From Volvox africanus (lineage: Eukaryota; Chlorophyta; Chlorophyceae; Chlamydomonadales; Volvocaceae), in contig BSDZ01000014.1 in the NCBI GenBank assembly GCA_030268105.1, positions 2,314,501 to 2,378,500 of the forward strand: 64,000 nt of DNA, written 5' to 3'. A program made the position numbers and the translations under genes. Every line of letters starts with the position of its first letter. Positions within the stretch are counted from its first letter, which is position 1. The notes below the pieces were generated by a model. That model was given only the letters and a program-made list of their open reading frames with translations. It did not search any database and was not told the DNA's origin. This document shows positions 11,815 to 23,933 of this stretch, piece after piece.

Positions 11815-14031
11815 CACAGACAGACACACAGACAGACACACAGACAGACACACAGACAGACAGCATGGCTGGATGGCTGGATTGGCGGGCACAGCAAAGC
11901 CATCCGCCACAGCACACCTGATTGGGCGCAACGCGCACGGAAGCAAAATGCCGCCATCCGCACCTTTTCCCACCGTCGCTTCCTGCAGTCGTACACCCGC
12001 TCCGGAGCCTATCACATGATGCATAGTAATGTCTGCCGTACCGCCGCCGCAATCCAAGACCAGCAGGACATCACCTTCACGCAGCGTAGATGCCGCTGCC
12101 GGCGCTGAACCCAGACCTGCCCTGGACCTGGAATCGCCGCCGCCGCCGCCGCCGCCGCTACCACCGCCGCTGCTGCTGCTGAACTCCCCCGATGGCACCT
12201 CGCTCAGCTCCACCGCCTTGGCAGCATCAGCGGCGTCGCCGCCGCCCCTGACGGCGCCGCCACCGCCGCTCCGCCTGGAGCGATGCTGCTGGTGCAGCAC
12301 CGCCGCAGCGGCGGCCGCCTCCGGCTCCAAAACCATGTTTAGGGACCCGGGGTCCGCGGCACGTGCCATACCTTCCGGCCATGTGGGCATCCGGAAATCC
12401 GAAGAGGGAAAGTGCGTCGGACAGGGGACGAGAAGCTCCAGCCATATTGACAGATAGATAAGACAGACAGACAGATAGATAGACAGACATGCAGACAGAT
12501 AGACAGACAGATAAGACAGACAGACACATGAGACAGACAAATGGATATACGCTGGAAGTGTTTCTGTACAGACACATCCCAGCAAGGAGAATCCAATTCC
12601 ATTAAAACGCTCTGTCGCTCTCATTGTTTCTGACTCCCCTTCCCCTTCCTCCCCCCCTCCCCTGCTGCCCCTGCCCCTCTTAAGTCTCGTCTATTTGTCT
12701 TATCCTGCCGTGATTTCCCTCTCCTCCTCCCTCCACTTGCCCTCCCTCCACGTTCCCGCCTGCCCCCTCCCTTGTCCTCCTCGGCTGCCCATCCTGACCC
12801 GCCCTGTTAGCCGCCTGCCGCATCTTGGCCTTCGTGGCTTCATCCCACAGTGCGGGAACAGTGAGACACCAACTGATGGCGGCTGGGTCCAGAGGAGTGC
12901 CGGCCTCCATCTTAGCCAGGTGCTTGTAGATGTAACTGCACAAAGCAGTAACTTTGATTGGTTACGACAGTTGTTCGTTATGTCTGTTGGTTTGAACCGC
13001 TGGTGTGTCGGTTCCTTTGTTACATCGGTGTGACCTTTATTTTAGAGTTGTTTATGGTCTTATGTTCGTGCCCTTGTACCCTAGTCGTTACGCACCCTCG
13101 CAGCTCGGAAAGGAAGTCCGCGACTACTTGTACGACCGTCACTCCTGGCGGCAGTTGCTCTCCCCTGGCTACACCCGCGGCGCCGGCCGCTGCCGCACCC
13201 ATGGCAGCAGCGCCGCATTTGTCTTGCTGCACGTCTTGGGTCTGCAGCAACAGCAACTTGAACTCTTCTACATAAAAGTAGTTACCGTCTCGCCGCTCCT
13301 TGTCGCTCATCTGAGACCAACGCTTCCATGCTGTCCAGCCCCAGGCTTCCTGGTCGGCAGTGAAGTAAAAAAAGGACAAGAAAAAAGATAAATAAATTAT
13401 CATATCAATTAATAGTTAAAATGTTGTTATCTAGAAGACGGGACGAAAGCGAGGGAAAGGTGAAAACACCCGTGCGCGCGGGAGAGGACTGACGGGTCCC
13501 ACGGGTCGCTCCTTCCCCAAAAACCCGCCAAAAAAACGCAAAGCTGAGAGTCAGACTCTACTTCTGTGAGACTCTCACCAGCTTGCTGCCTCGATAGAGG
13601 CAAACGGTCCGCGTCTTGTAGTCCTGAAGTGGCTGGTCCGGCCAGTTGTGGTGCAGCTTGACAGGAGATGGTGTTGGAGCGTCTGCATGTTTGATGGCCA
13701 AAAGCACATCCTGCATCACTCCAGCGGTCCTACTACTGCTGTTGCTGGTATTTTTTTCCGGATCTGTTGAAAATTTGCTGAACCCAAATCCAGAGGCGTG
13801 CGTTCCAAAATCGACACCGACAGTCCACACACATGGCTTTCGCGGGCGGCTGCTGGCAGCCGCTGGGTCGTTGGTTTGCTGTGGTGGCGACGGCTGACCG
13901 CGAGCAGGTAGGGCAGATGCGGTAGCGCGGGAAAAAACAAATCGCTGAGGCTGGCCGAGGCAACGAGCAGCGCGCTGAGGCCCGGCTCGTCCTGGGCAAC
14001 CTGGATTGTAGGCGGTCAGGAGCGGGGCCAT
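9017..14031 (-). CDS. Divergent Hsp70 family protein, HSPA12-like
   Basis: Eleven exons join in phase: 14031-13579, 13349-13096, 12935-12799, 12371-11964, 11631-11505, 11303-11027, 10881-10719, 10522-10382, 10153-10069, 9661-9505 and 9196-9017, giving about 793 residues. The actin-like ATPase fold shows phosphate-1 VDFGTHASG (about 73-81), WCLTVPALWDEATK, LEPEAAA, phosphate-2 LDCGGGTADIT (about 386) and adenosine motif ILLVGGMANSPYVQ (about 553). Order and spacing follow animal HSPA12A/B rather than canonical Hsp70. The C-terminus (VGIDLYATEYGEARY, then WFGGTEIMLLARD) resembles the short HSPA12 substrate region and has no EEVD tail. A Ser/Gly-rich insert lies between LEPEAAA and phosphate-2. 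The first 65 residues are Ala/Pro/Arg-rich and may be a targeting extension or an overlong start. The client is unknown. Confidence 0.85.
11774..11865. repeat. (CAGA)n/(CACAGACA)n microsatellite
   Basis: A tetranucleotide tract in the Hsp70-like intron between exons 4 and 5. It grades from pure CAGA into the compound unit CAGACACA. Confidence 0.95.
12449..12540. repeat. (AGAC/AGAT)n microsatellite
   Basis: A compound GACA/GATA tract in the Hsp70-like intron just upstream (in the gene's sense) of exon 4. Together with the tract at 11774 it brackets that exon with related repeats. Confidence 0.9.
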
Positions 14032-16128
14032 TTATAATTCTTTTCGTCCAGGAGGGCCGAAAAGGCCAAAGGAAAGAGTGAATAGTGCTTGTGTATCTAT
14101 ATTTTATATCGATATGTATTATGGCCAGGGATAATTGTGCCTTTTGTAACTATGTCGAGTAGATATCAGTTTTAGGCTGGAGGGCCTCCAACATGGAGGG
14201 TGGTTCCGGAAGGTGGGATTTCGTGACGGGGATCAGAACTAATGGTAGCAGGTGATGACGAGAAGGATACAACGGGCTTATGGGGTGATTTCAGGATTTA
14301 GTAAGATCATGTCGCGTCATTGTAGCTTATTTTGTGCGCAAGCCGTACGACATCGTACAGAACACTAATTGTTTTTACCGTCACGTAGCCTATGAGACAT
14401 TATCTGCAATCCCACACGGTGTGAGGTATTGTTTTTTCTATGACGTCGTTAAGATATGACGCTAGGATGGCCAGAAAAAAATCATTCCGTCGTGATAGTC
14501 GCTTAACGGTCTCGACAAGTCTTTATCGACCCTTACCGATGCAAGCAGGGGTCAAACGGGCGCAAACGCACGTGCGTGACAGGGGCAGCTTAGCGCATTT
14601 TGTGCAGCTGAAAAACGTTTTTATCAGCCAATCATCGCAGGAATAAGTCATAGGTTCCCTTCGGACCTCGCTGTGGGCACTTAAGGTAGACGTTTTGGTC
14701 CTTCACCAGGGTCGAGGTAATAACTGTTCCATGCAGTTCCGGAGGGTATGGCAAAACTGCCGCATCTCGCATCTGGAAAGGGGGTACCTGGCTGGCATCT
14801 AGCTTGCAGCGGCATCTAGATACTTTACTAGCCGCATCTAGATACTTAAGGCCGCCCCCCTCAGCCGCATCTAGATATCTTGTGCCTCGCATCTAGATAT
14901 CCGGACCGCCCCCTTTACCCGCATCTAGATACGAAATCATGGTATTTAGATACCGATATGGCCCCGCGTTGGGGATGTTTAGATGTAAGTGAAGCGATAT
15001 CTATAGCCAAGTGCCGCGTTTGAGGCCCGTTGATACCCTCCTGCAGCTCTAAACCCCGTAGCTAACCTCGCTTATCGCACCGCCTGTGGATCATCGGACC
15101 AGAACGTACGATAAACCAAACCTGACTTGCACCGCACTGAACGAAGTCCTTACACCCCGTTACGGCGATTCACGGCTTCTCGAGGACATTTGCCAGAAAG
15201 CAAATTAAGGCCACCCAGAATAGGATTACGATGCGCCGGGTCCCAACCATCTTTGATCAAGTTTTTTCCCGTTCAGTAGTAAGCTTCTTTAGATTCCTGG
15301 TTGCACGGTTCTTCACTTTTCATGTCACTGCCGCTAACCCTAGCAACCCTACCTTAGCGGGTCTGACCCTTTGCAACGTCGCGACCGCAGTTCTGAGGCA
15401 GCCCATCCTAGGGTGATAATGTCCTCTAAAACCTTAACTGTGGTCCCCCTTAATCCTCCGTGCTCTGTACTTGGGCGTTGTGATGTCCGGTTTGGCCAAC
15501 GGGTACGTCAGGCATGCATCATGAATAATAGACACAGTTTTGAAGATGTTCAAAACAAATATTTCGCTGTTAATAATAAAATTTTTTCCAGTCCTGAATA
15601 GGAGAACTTGGATTTGTGCGCAGTCCTAAAACGCTTGAACCTGTGCCAAGAAACATTTCCGGCGTCTAGTAGGTATCCGTGAAGAGATGGATGGACAAAT
15701 CTTGAATTGCTTTATCCATTCCCATAAAAGCCATTATCTCGCTTCCAGAGGCGAAGGGCCAATGCATTAGGCTATTCGATAAGGAGTGTGCATTTGAATG
15801 TAATTCACGTTGGTAAACAGAGAAGATCACCTTATGGGAAGAAAAAGCACATGCATGAAGGCTTGGAAGTGCTGCAGTACCAGCATATTGCCGTAGAATT
15901 GTAGGGCGAATGAGCAGCTTACTTGCTTGGTGTCCTAAACGTAATGCATATTCTGCAAGTGGATATTCTATGTATTTGTGGTTTACGTGAGCGCTAATAT
16001 CGATTTCAGTGGACGTCTCGGTGGCTCAATCAACGTGACAAGGGAGAAGTCGCAATGCGTATCCAGGGGCCAGTTCATTCAAATGTTTCCGTTATAAGGC
16101 AACGTATAGTACGTGTGCCGCCGGCCCT
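14032..16128. other. Spacer between divergent Hsp70-like and PFK genes
   Basis: No ORF here is convincing. It must contain the promoters of both flanking genes and probably the missing first exon of the PFK gene. The notable structure is the motif array at 14812-14932. Confidence 0.5.
14812..14932. repeat. Five copies of GCATCTAGATA at regular spacing
   Basis: Exact copies of GCATCTAGATA (palindromic core ATCTAGAT) start at 14812, 14834, 14867, 14889 and 14921. Spacings are 22, 33, 22 and 32 bases. The sequence between copies is not conserved apart from GCCGCCCCCCTC/ACCGCCCCCTTT-like stretches. Related partial copies (GCATCTGG, GCATCTAGC, TATTTAGATAC) flank the array. Confidence 0.85.
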
Positions 16129-19100
16129 GTGTCGGTCAGCAAGGGGCCGGACCTGCATGCAAGTGTCGTGTGTTGCCGAAACTTCGGAGGCAGCCAAGCA
16201 AGTCCCAAAGCCCACAGCGGGTTTGTCAACTGGAGCATATGTCACAAATTCATTTGGAGCCGGGCGCGTTTCCAGGGACAGCGTGGACGAAGAGGGTGTG
16301 TGTCGTTGCTCCATAACGCGCGTTTCGAAGACCCTATTTGCATACCTGTTTCTGACTCGCCGCCGTTGAAATTTACAGATGTCCTGGAGCTTAAGAACCT
16401 GAGGAATTATTTGGTTCCCAGGTGCGCCATGAGTTTAGTCTATTCGCATCGTCCCGGTTGATGACATTGGGGCTCATCTGTTTGACCTAACGGTTCTTTT
16501 GCCCACAGGGACAGCCCGTTCATCGTGGATAACAACCATGGAGGGGGTTTTGGTATGTATGCACGGGCAGACATTGATGGCTTTTAGGAAATCCTCCATA
16601 CCAACCGCTCTTGGCATAACTGCCCGAACACACAAACACTCGCCGCATAGTCAACATGACACCAGCACGAATGCACAAGATTGCGCCTGATTAACTAAAC
16701 CTTGGTTTGCCACATCCCATTTGCAGTTGGGGATCGCGATCGAATCCGACTTCACACCGTGGAGTTTGAATCCGCAGATTCAGCAGGTAGGTCATGCTTC
16801 GGTCCTGGTAGCTGGCTGGCGATCAACCATCAAGTCGCCCATGCATGCTGTAAAAGAGTACATACAAAATATGCCGGTTGCAGTTCGGAAGCACCCAACC
16901 TATCTTGAAAGTACTCAAAAAGTACGAACCCTTTCCTTGCTAAGCAAAAGCCGCCCAGCAGGAGTACATATATATTCATACACCGTCAGTGCGCCTCATA
17001 CACTCATCACCCCGATATCATTGCTGTCGTGCCCGCATGGCCCCGTCGTTTCTGCGCCAGTCCTTCCCCAAACCTCCAACCTCCAAAACCTCCACGGTAT
17101 ACCTTGCGCTCCTTGCCTGCTCCTTCTCATGCCCATCCCACACGCACACACCAACCTTCCCTCTCCGAATCAACAACCACCAACCATCCCTCTCTATTAA
17201 GACCTTTCCAAATCTTAGTATATCCATTGGAGGGCATTTTCACTAAGCAGCCAACCCATCGCCGCCACAGGGTCTTTCTGCGCGGACGGTATGATGACAC
17301 AGGGTGATGAGGACTCCTGTATCTTGCTGCCGGAATGGGCGATTCGCTGCGGACCTCGCAAAACGATTTACTTCGATCCGAAACAGGTTCGCGCACATAG
17401 GGCCTTAGGGTTAGGTAGCAGGGGCTACCTAACCCTAAGGAAAGTTGTTTGTGTATGCGCCTAAGTCACGTTAGGCACGTTAGGCAAGTTCGTGCAAACC
17501 TGAGCATTCGGGAGCTTCGGACACAGGAATGGAGAAATCGTAAAGGTTAGCCTCACGCGTCAGACCTTATATATTATCGAGGATCGTGCGCCCATTTATC
17601 TGCCTCACGACTGCTTGAGCCCGCATCTCATGCGTCCTGTTCGCTTGAGGTAAAATTCCGGATACGTCCTGCATTCGTTTGTCGATGTGGTTTGCTCCCC
17701 GGCTGGGAACAGAACAGAACAGAATAGAACCCGCTACGAGAGCGCTGCGCAAACCATCAGTACGATGGCCGCCCAGAAGGCGATTAACGGAAGGGGGGGT
17801 GCAAGGGCCACAAGCAGGAGGCATGGGGGTCGGTGTGCCCGGGCCGGCACCCACAGGAGTCGGTGCCGTCGCTGCATTGGGCGGGTTGAATTCGAACCTG
17901 ACTTGACTGCGAGAAGAGAAAACGGAAGATGGTGATGATGGTAAAGATGGTGAAAGATTGGGTCATTTACAATCTGGTTTTGATCCGGCTATCAACGGAC
18001 CTGGCCGCTTCATAGGTAAAACTGGACAAAAAGGCTAACTGGTAAAAGAGGATAAAGGTGGGTTAAAGGCGGACTGAAATGAGAAAAATAAAGATTTAAA
18101 CATCGTACTGGCATATTGGTTTCATGTGAGCAAGTCCGCTGCTTTAACTTGCGCTGGTTGCAAGTGCCTGATTTACCTTTTCTTACTTCAGGGCTCGTTT
18201 TTTATTTGTCTTATTCCCTCTCCTTCCCTCACATACACATACACATACACATACACATATACACACATGTTTTTGGTCTGGACTGCCGTGTAGGTCAGCG
18301 CTGCCGTGGTGACGTGTGGAGGTTTGTGTCCTGGCCTCAACGACGTCGTCCAGGTCAGAGGATTTGGGGGGGGAGGGATGGAGGGCTGCTGAGGGCTACG
18401 GAGGTCTGGTCTCCCAGAACAGGAGCCGTAGCATATACCTCTTGCATTTACTCACAAAACGCAAAGACACACAAGAAGCAAAGAACATCGTCCGCCCTGG
18501 TGCTTCGTAGAATATCGTGTACACCCTGACCGACTACGGCGTTCCGGAGGACAATATCCTGGGCATCCGATACGGCCTGCGGGGCTTCTACGAGCGCGAC
18601 GCCAAACCCATCACGCTTACACGCAAATACGTGGACGGAATTCACCTTAAGGGCGGCACCATGCTGGTAGGTGTATATCCCCTCCCGCACCATCCGCGGT
18701 ATCGCGGACATCCGCGGTATCGCGGACATCCGCGGTCGCATTCCATGCAAATCAACTAGCGAATGTTAGCGCCTTGAAGTTCCTCCCGGGTATGTTTTGA
18801 ACGCGTCGTCTTGACTTTTTAAGTTCCATGGCTGCTGGCTCATCAGAAATAGATCAGCGGGCCGCTATCTATTATATATATCTGACTTTGCATCTTCCTT
18901 CTTTCCGTTTTTAGTCATCTGTCTGAAGAATAGCACCTTGGCGTGCATTCTTCCGGGCCTTATGAGGGTGGTTCAGGAAGGGTGGTAAAGCCCGGTGAAC
19001 ACGCGGGCTACCGGGGTCAGAAGAGGAGGGCTCTGTGTGTATGTGTATATGTATGTGTATGAGTATGTGAGTCTGCATGTCCGTGTCCGTATCTATGTGT

Positions 19101-20976
19101 GTTACCGCCGCCAAGAGACAGGGCATAAAAGGCGGCCCATTACGCCCCTCCCGTGCTTCCTAACCACGGCTGCTTTCCGCCCTCACCCTCTTCGCCCTCG
19201 CGCACAGGGCACTAGTCGTGGCGGCGCGAACGTCAAGGAGATTGTGCGCCGCATCGACCTGTGGGGCCTCAACATGGTCTTCGTGGTGTGTTATCTGCCA
19301 CCTGTATACGCGACTGCAACGTGTGCTCGTGCGTAGCTCTTGAGTACTTTTCCATCTCCACTACATTTCCCCCCATCTCACATCTCACATCTCACATCTC
19401 ACATCTCACATGCCACATGTCTCACATTTTAATGTTCTCACATTTTAATGTTCTCACACATGTCACATCGCACACATGCATGCCATCACAGGTGGGCGGC
19501 AACGGCGGCAACGCCGCCGCCAATGCCATCTCCGACGAGTGCGAGGCGCAGGGCGTGGTTTGCACCGTGGTAGGCGTGCCCAAGTCCATAGACAATGACA
19601 TTTTGCTAATTGATAAGTGCTTCGGCTTCGAGACCGCTGTGGAAGAAGCACAGCGGGCTCTGCTGGCGGCGAAGGTGCGAGTGCTATGATGGGATGGGAT
19701 GTGCTAGGAGGGGATGTGATGTAATGGGATGGGATGTGAGGGGATATGATGGGATGGGATGTGCTAGGAGGGGATGTGAAATGAGGGGATGTGAAATGAG
19801 GGGAGGGGATAGGGGATGTGGAATAATGACGATATGTTCTGCTTTGATAGAGGCTTTGCTGCGCTGTGCTTTCTGCCGTGTGCTACATCCTGACGCGTCG
19901 CTGCGATTGTTTTCCCGCTATTCCCCCATTCGGCAGGTGGAGGCAAGCAGCGCCAGGAATGGTCTCGGCCTGGTGAAGCTCATGGGCCGCCAGTCGGGCT
20001 TCATCGCAATGCAGGCCTCTATGGCATCCGGTAGGGACTCGAAATAAACGAACAACGAGCGTAAACAGAGAATTTCCGTTGGTAGTTATGGTAGAGTTTA
20101 TAATGCTGTCATGATTTTTACACTTGCATGGCTGTATGTAGCTGCAATAACTATAGGAAAACTGTTATACCTCATGCGAAACTCGTTCTCCGTTGGCTTT
20201 AGGTCGGGCTGGTGCCTAGCAACGTTCCTGGCCTTGTGCCCTTGAGCGAGATGATTCTGTGACTCGGTCCCCGTTGCGCTCTTACCGCGGCTAGCCGCGG
20301 GGGCCGCTTCCGCCAACTCTTCACATTTGATAAAACCGTTGTGAAAGGTTGTGTATCCGTGTCTGTGTGTGTGTGTGTGTATGTCTGTGTCTGTGTGTTT
20401 GCGTGTCCCCTGGTGGGTTTGAAGCTTCGCACTCCTCTGGCCGTGTCCCTTCTTCGCGATCTTGCATGTCTTGGGGACGGGCGGGCGGGTGGCTGGGCGT
20501 CCTTCCCCTGGGCCTTGGGCTCTTTGGGCGACACGGCATCGGTCGCCCTTCTTGCCTGGGCCGGGTTGTCCTCCGCAGGTGTCGCGGACGTGTGCCTCAT
20601 CCCGGAGATCCCTTTCCGTATCGACAAGCTGATCAATCATGTAAGATGACCGACCTACCTCGCTGCTAGGCCGACCATATCCCTACCATATCTCCTCCCG
20701 GGCTTGTTCTATCTGCACTTTCTCTTCTTCACATAGTCCCATGGCATCTCATATGCTGCGCCCTCCACCCACCCACCCCAATGTGGCGGCGTCTGCATGA
20801 TACTGTTGACCATCCTACTGTGCTCCGGACCTCACGTCCGGCTGTCCCTGAGCATTCTTACATACCCGATCCATCGGGCTCGTACCCAACCATCTGCATG
20901 CCTCCCCTGCACCGACCTAGAACTAAACGTTTCCCTTGTCACTTTGTTCGCGCGCTGACCTGAAACCTTTGAATCC

Positions 20977-21009
<33 letters not shown>

Positions 21010-21178
21010 TGGCCGCTGCAGATCGCGGCGGTGTTCGAGAAGCAGGGCCACTGTGTCGTGTGCATCGCAGAGGGCGCAGGCCAAGACATCCTCCTGGTAC
21101 GCCGGACCGGGGACGGGCTTCGATACAGGGTTGCATTCGGTTAGCTATAGGGTGATATATATGTATATATATGTGTGC

Positions 21179-21220
<42 letters not shown>

Positions 21221-22748
21221 ATATAGTATACGTGCAGCAGTCCTCTCCCTCACGGCTCTGTTCTCAAAAACATACACAGTCGCTTCGACCGCCCTCCCCC
21301 CGGCCTCCCCCAATTCTCACCTACTCCAATGCGGACAGTTCCTGAGCTTCAACCAATGTATAGCTATAGGGTGATATATATTATATATATATGGTTTTAG
21401 GGTTATATTATCACCCTATACATATATCACCCTATATAGAGTGAGAGAGAGAATATATAATAATGTGTGTGTGAGAGAAAAATGTGTGTGTGTGTCTATG
21501 AGAGAAAAAGAAACGCACACACACACACACAACGCGCATAATGCACATTTTTGTGAAGTATTGCACCCGTCATAGAATATCTGACCCGTAGCATTTCCTC
21601 TCGTCCCCCTCCTCCCCTTGGCCACGAACGTTTATGATCTTTTCCTGTTCCTGTGGCCTTTAGAACGGTGCGGGGGGGACAGACGCCAGCGGCAACCCGA
21701 TTCTCGCGGATATCGGTATTTTCCTGCGCAACGAGTTCAAGAAGCATTTCAAGGTGATTGAAATCGAGTTTGAGGGCATTCTACTGTGCGGCCACCGGCG
21801 TGTAGGGGCGTGTATTGGGGTACTGCCCCGTAACGGGGACCAGCCGGGCGCTGCAGCTTTCAGCTGGATGAGGGCCGCTGTCGCCTCCGGCTTAAAAGAG
21901 CAACGCCGGGCTGGTCCTCCTTAAAACCTACTTATTGGAAATATTGCCGTGGTCAACCAATGATTTTATTGTCCGCCTTTAATACCACCAGCTAATTGAT
22001 AGGACATGCGCCGGCACCTGCTATTTCTGCACATCTACATTTTTATTATGTGTTTTATAATTATTGAATTTCACATGCAATGCTTTTTAAAAAGGATTCA
22101 TTGATTGTTCTTTTGCCATGTGCGGATACGCACAGGGCGACGCAGACATCAAGTACATCGATCCATCGTACATGATCCGTTCTGTGCCAACGACCAGTAA
22201 CGACCGTATCTACTGCAAGGTCCTAGGCCAGGGCGCAGTGCACGGCGCGTTCGCTGGCTACACCGATATCACGGTTGGGCTTGTCAACACGCACTACGTG
22301 TACCTGCCCATTCCGATGATCATCCAGGCACCGCGCAAGGTGAAGCTTTCTAGACTCTTGGCGAATTCGGGATTGATATCTCCACCGTATCGCGTGTCGT
22401 ATAGCGAAAGGCTTATCAACGTGCATGGCAGGGGTCGCGGTCTAGTCAGCGTCCAGAGAACATCGTGAATATGAAATTCCTAACAGACGCGACAAAACTC
22501 ACGCTGTCAGGATTTTAGGCTGCCCATTTTATGCTGCAGCTAAAACACAGAATCTGTCTTAGTCCGTTCGAAACCACAAATTTCTATTATTTATTTCCTA
22601 CTGGCGTTTCGCTGGAATTCTATTTCATCTATAAGTGCAGCCAACGAGGATCGTTTTTTCTGTCGTAAACGCTTCCGTGCAGGTCAATCCGAAGGGCCGC
22701 CGATGGAACCGCCTCATTGCGGCGATCCGGCAGCCGGACTTCTCGTAA
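16129..22748 (+). CDS. PFK: 6-phosphofructokinase, plant type (5' incomplete)
   Basis: Fourteen in-phase exons: 16129-16421, 16509-16552, 16727-16786, 17271-17386, 18294-18353, 18511-18666, 19208-19285, 19492-19674, 19937-20030, 20579-20640, 21022-21096, 21664-21753, 22136-22339 and 22683-22748; about 526 residues. The enzyme phosphorylates fructose 6-phosphate, the committed step of glycolysis. Motifs in order are GPRKTIYFDP, VVTCGGLCPGLNDVV, GTSRGG, VVGGNGGN, VPKSIDNDI, KLMGRQSGFIA, CLIPEIPF and IAEGAGQ. The lysine before SIDND is shared with plant-type and PPi-dependent enzymes. The usual GGDG(T/S) nucleotide/Mg motif reads GGNGGN. No in-frame ATG lies between the upstream stop (16036) and exon 1's coding part, so the initiator lies in an earlier exon. 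I cannot tell plastid from cytosolic location. Confidence 0.9.
17403..17440. repeat. Perfect 17-bp hairpin with TTAGGG-like arms
   Basis: Arms 17403-17419 and 17424-17440 are perfect inverted complements around the loop AGGG. The arms contain TTAGGGTTAGG, similar to telomere repeats. It lies in a PFK intron, 17 bases after exon 4. Three CACGTTAGGCA-like units follow near 17465-17485. Confidence 0.85.
18691..18737. repeat. 18-bp tandem repeat
   Basis: The unit CATCCGCGGTATCGCGGA occurs about 2.6 times in a PFK intron. Each unit contains the palindrome CCGCGG. Confidence 0.9.
19373..19465. repeat. ACATCTC tandem repeats
   Basis: Repeats of ACATCTC, then copies of TCACATTTTAATGTTC, fill the PFK intron before exon 8. 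Confidence 0.85.
19683..19830. repeat. GGGATG-rich minisatellite
   Basis: Irregular repeats of GATGGGATGGGATGTGCTAGGAGG and GGATGTGAAATGAGG fill the PFK intron after exon 8. Confidence 0.85.
20980..21007. repeat. (TG)n microsatellite
   Basis: About 14 TG units, ending shortly before the acceptor of PFK exon 11. Confidence 0.9.
21145..21438. mobile_element. Candidate MITE-like foldback element
   Basis: The segment begins CTATAGGGTGATATATATG (21145) and ends in a near inverted copy, CATATATCACCCTATATAG (21421-21439). A second direct copy of the start lies at 21364 and a further inverted copy at 21404-21420. A (TA)n(TG)n tract sits inside. Terminal inverted repeats with no coding capacity inside a PFK intron suggest a miniature inverted-repeat element, but AT-rich sequence of this kind can also arise by microsatellite growth. 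Confidence 0.45.
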
Positions 22749-23522
22749 ACATGCTGAGCGGTGCTCGTTCTCTGAGCCAAAATGTTTGGTGCGTGCCCCT
22801 CACCAGTGCCTATGCGCTGTGCTGCGCATTCTTATCCTGTTACGGCGCTACTTACGCCGGTGGGCAGGATGCCGGTACACCGCAGCGGGGGCACGTCTTG
22901 CTTATCAAGGCACTGCTTCGTGGATTTTAATTATTTTTTAATGTGCTTATGGTTGCCAAAGATTGGCGGTTACTGTCTTTCAGGGCAATAATAGTCCGAG
23001 CTTTGGCGTGCTTGAAAACTTCCCTCTGCGCGGTTAGAACTTTCTGGTATCATACATGTCGTTCAGTCCTCATCTGCTACAAGTTTATTCCCAGCAGTCC
23101 CAATTCACCTGGAAGCAGGAGGCTGTGTGTGCGTCTGTGTGTGTTGGGATGGAGAGTTGAAGACTTCATGCATCGTGAGGGCGCCAAGTTAACATTCGTA
23201 AAATGCCACTTCACCTGGAAATGTGGCTCTCGTAGTGGTCCAGGGATGTCTCTCATCAGGGCATAATGCATGGAGCGATGCTGCGAAGAATCAAGGCGGC
23301 TTTGCATCTTTTGTATTAGCGAGGTAGGTAATCCCCAATGATCAATGATTAAGTAATTGTAGCCACTAACTCGCATGGATAGGACCCCCTGCGATTGACA
23401 GGTAAAAGTAATGCTGTTGTATCCGCAATATCGTCACAATTGCGCTCAAGCTCGGGCATGATACATTAGTGAGTCCCGTCTTCCGTAGAGCTTTCAGTCA
23501 GGTCATGGAGCTATCTGCAAAT

Positions 23523-23527
23523 GTAAA
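23523..23527 (+). terminator. Candidate TGTAA poly(A) signal, PFK
   Basis: First plus-strand TGTAA that I found after the PFK stop, about 775 bases downstream. This is long but possible for an algal 3' UTR. Confidence 0.3.
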
Positions 23528-23928
23528 ACAAACATCATCATCATCATCACTTTCACCCTACCTAAAGGTTTTACCACGACTAATCAAGTTCATCGATTGC
23601 ACTTTATGCGTCGTGAGTACGGCAATTGGTTATGATAACCTGAAAGTCGAGGAGCAATCCATGTCCGTCACTGCTCAGTAGGCTATGCATCCGAAACCGC
23701 TCGGACGATATGGTCGGTACTTCAGAGTTAAGTTCAGTACCATGACGGTCAAGACAATCTGTCAGAAAGAAGCATCAAATAATTGCACGACTGGTCCACA
23801 TGGTACGCCATTGAACGGGGATACAGACACACAAGGTCATATCCTCAGACAGCAGAAGAAGTCCCTCAAGGTCCGGAGTACATATCCATTTTGTTCACAT
23901 ACTGCTTGGGCTTATCCTGAGTGCTCAA

Positions 23929-23933
23929 TTACA
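23929..23933 (-). terminator. Candidate TGTAA poly(A) signal, RAB23-like
   Basis: TTACA on the plus strand, that is TGTAA on the gene's strand, about 220 bases after the stop codon. Confidence 0.45.

Noticed and set aside
11626..12624. 332-aa minus-strand ORF as a single exon
   Set aside because: Its frame continues through CAGA microsatellites on both sides; only 12371-11964 carries Hsp70 motifs and has matching splice sites.
14812..14932. CRISPR-like repeat-spacer look of the GCATCTAGATA array
   Set aside because: The repeat is only 11 bases, spacers are 11-22 bases, and the setting is a eukaryotic nuclear spacer with no cas gene.
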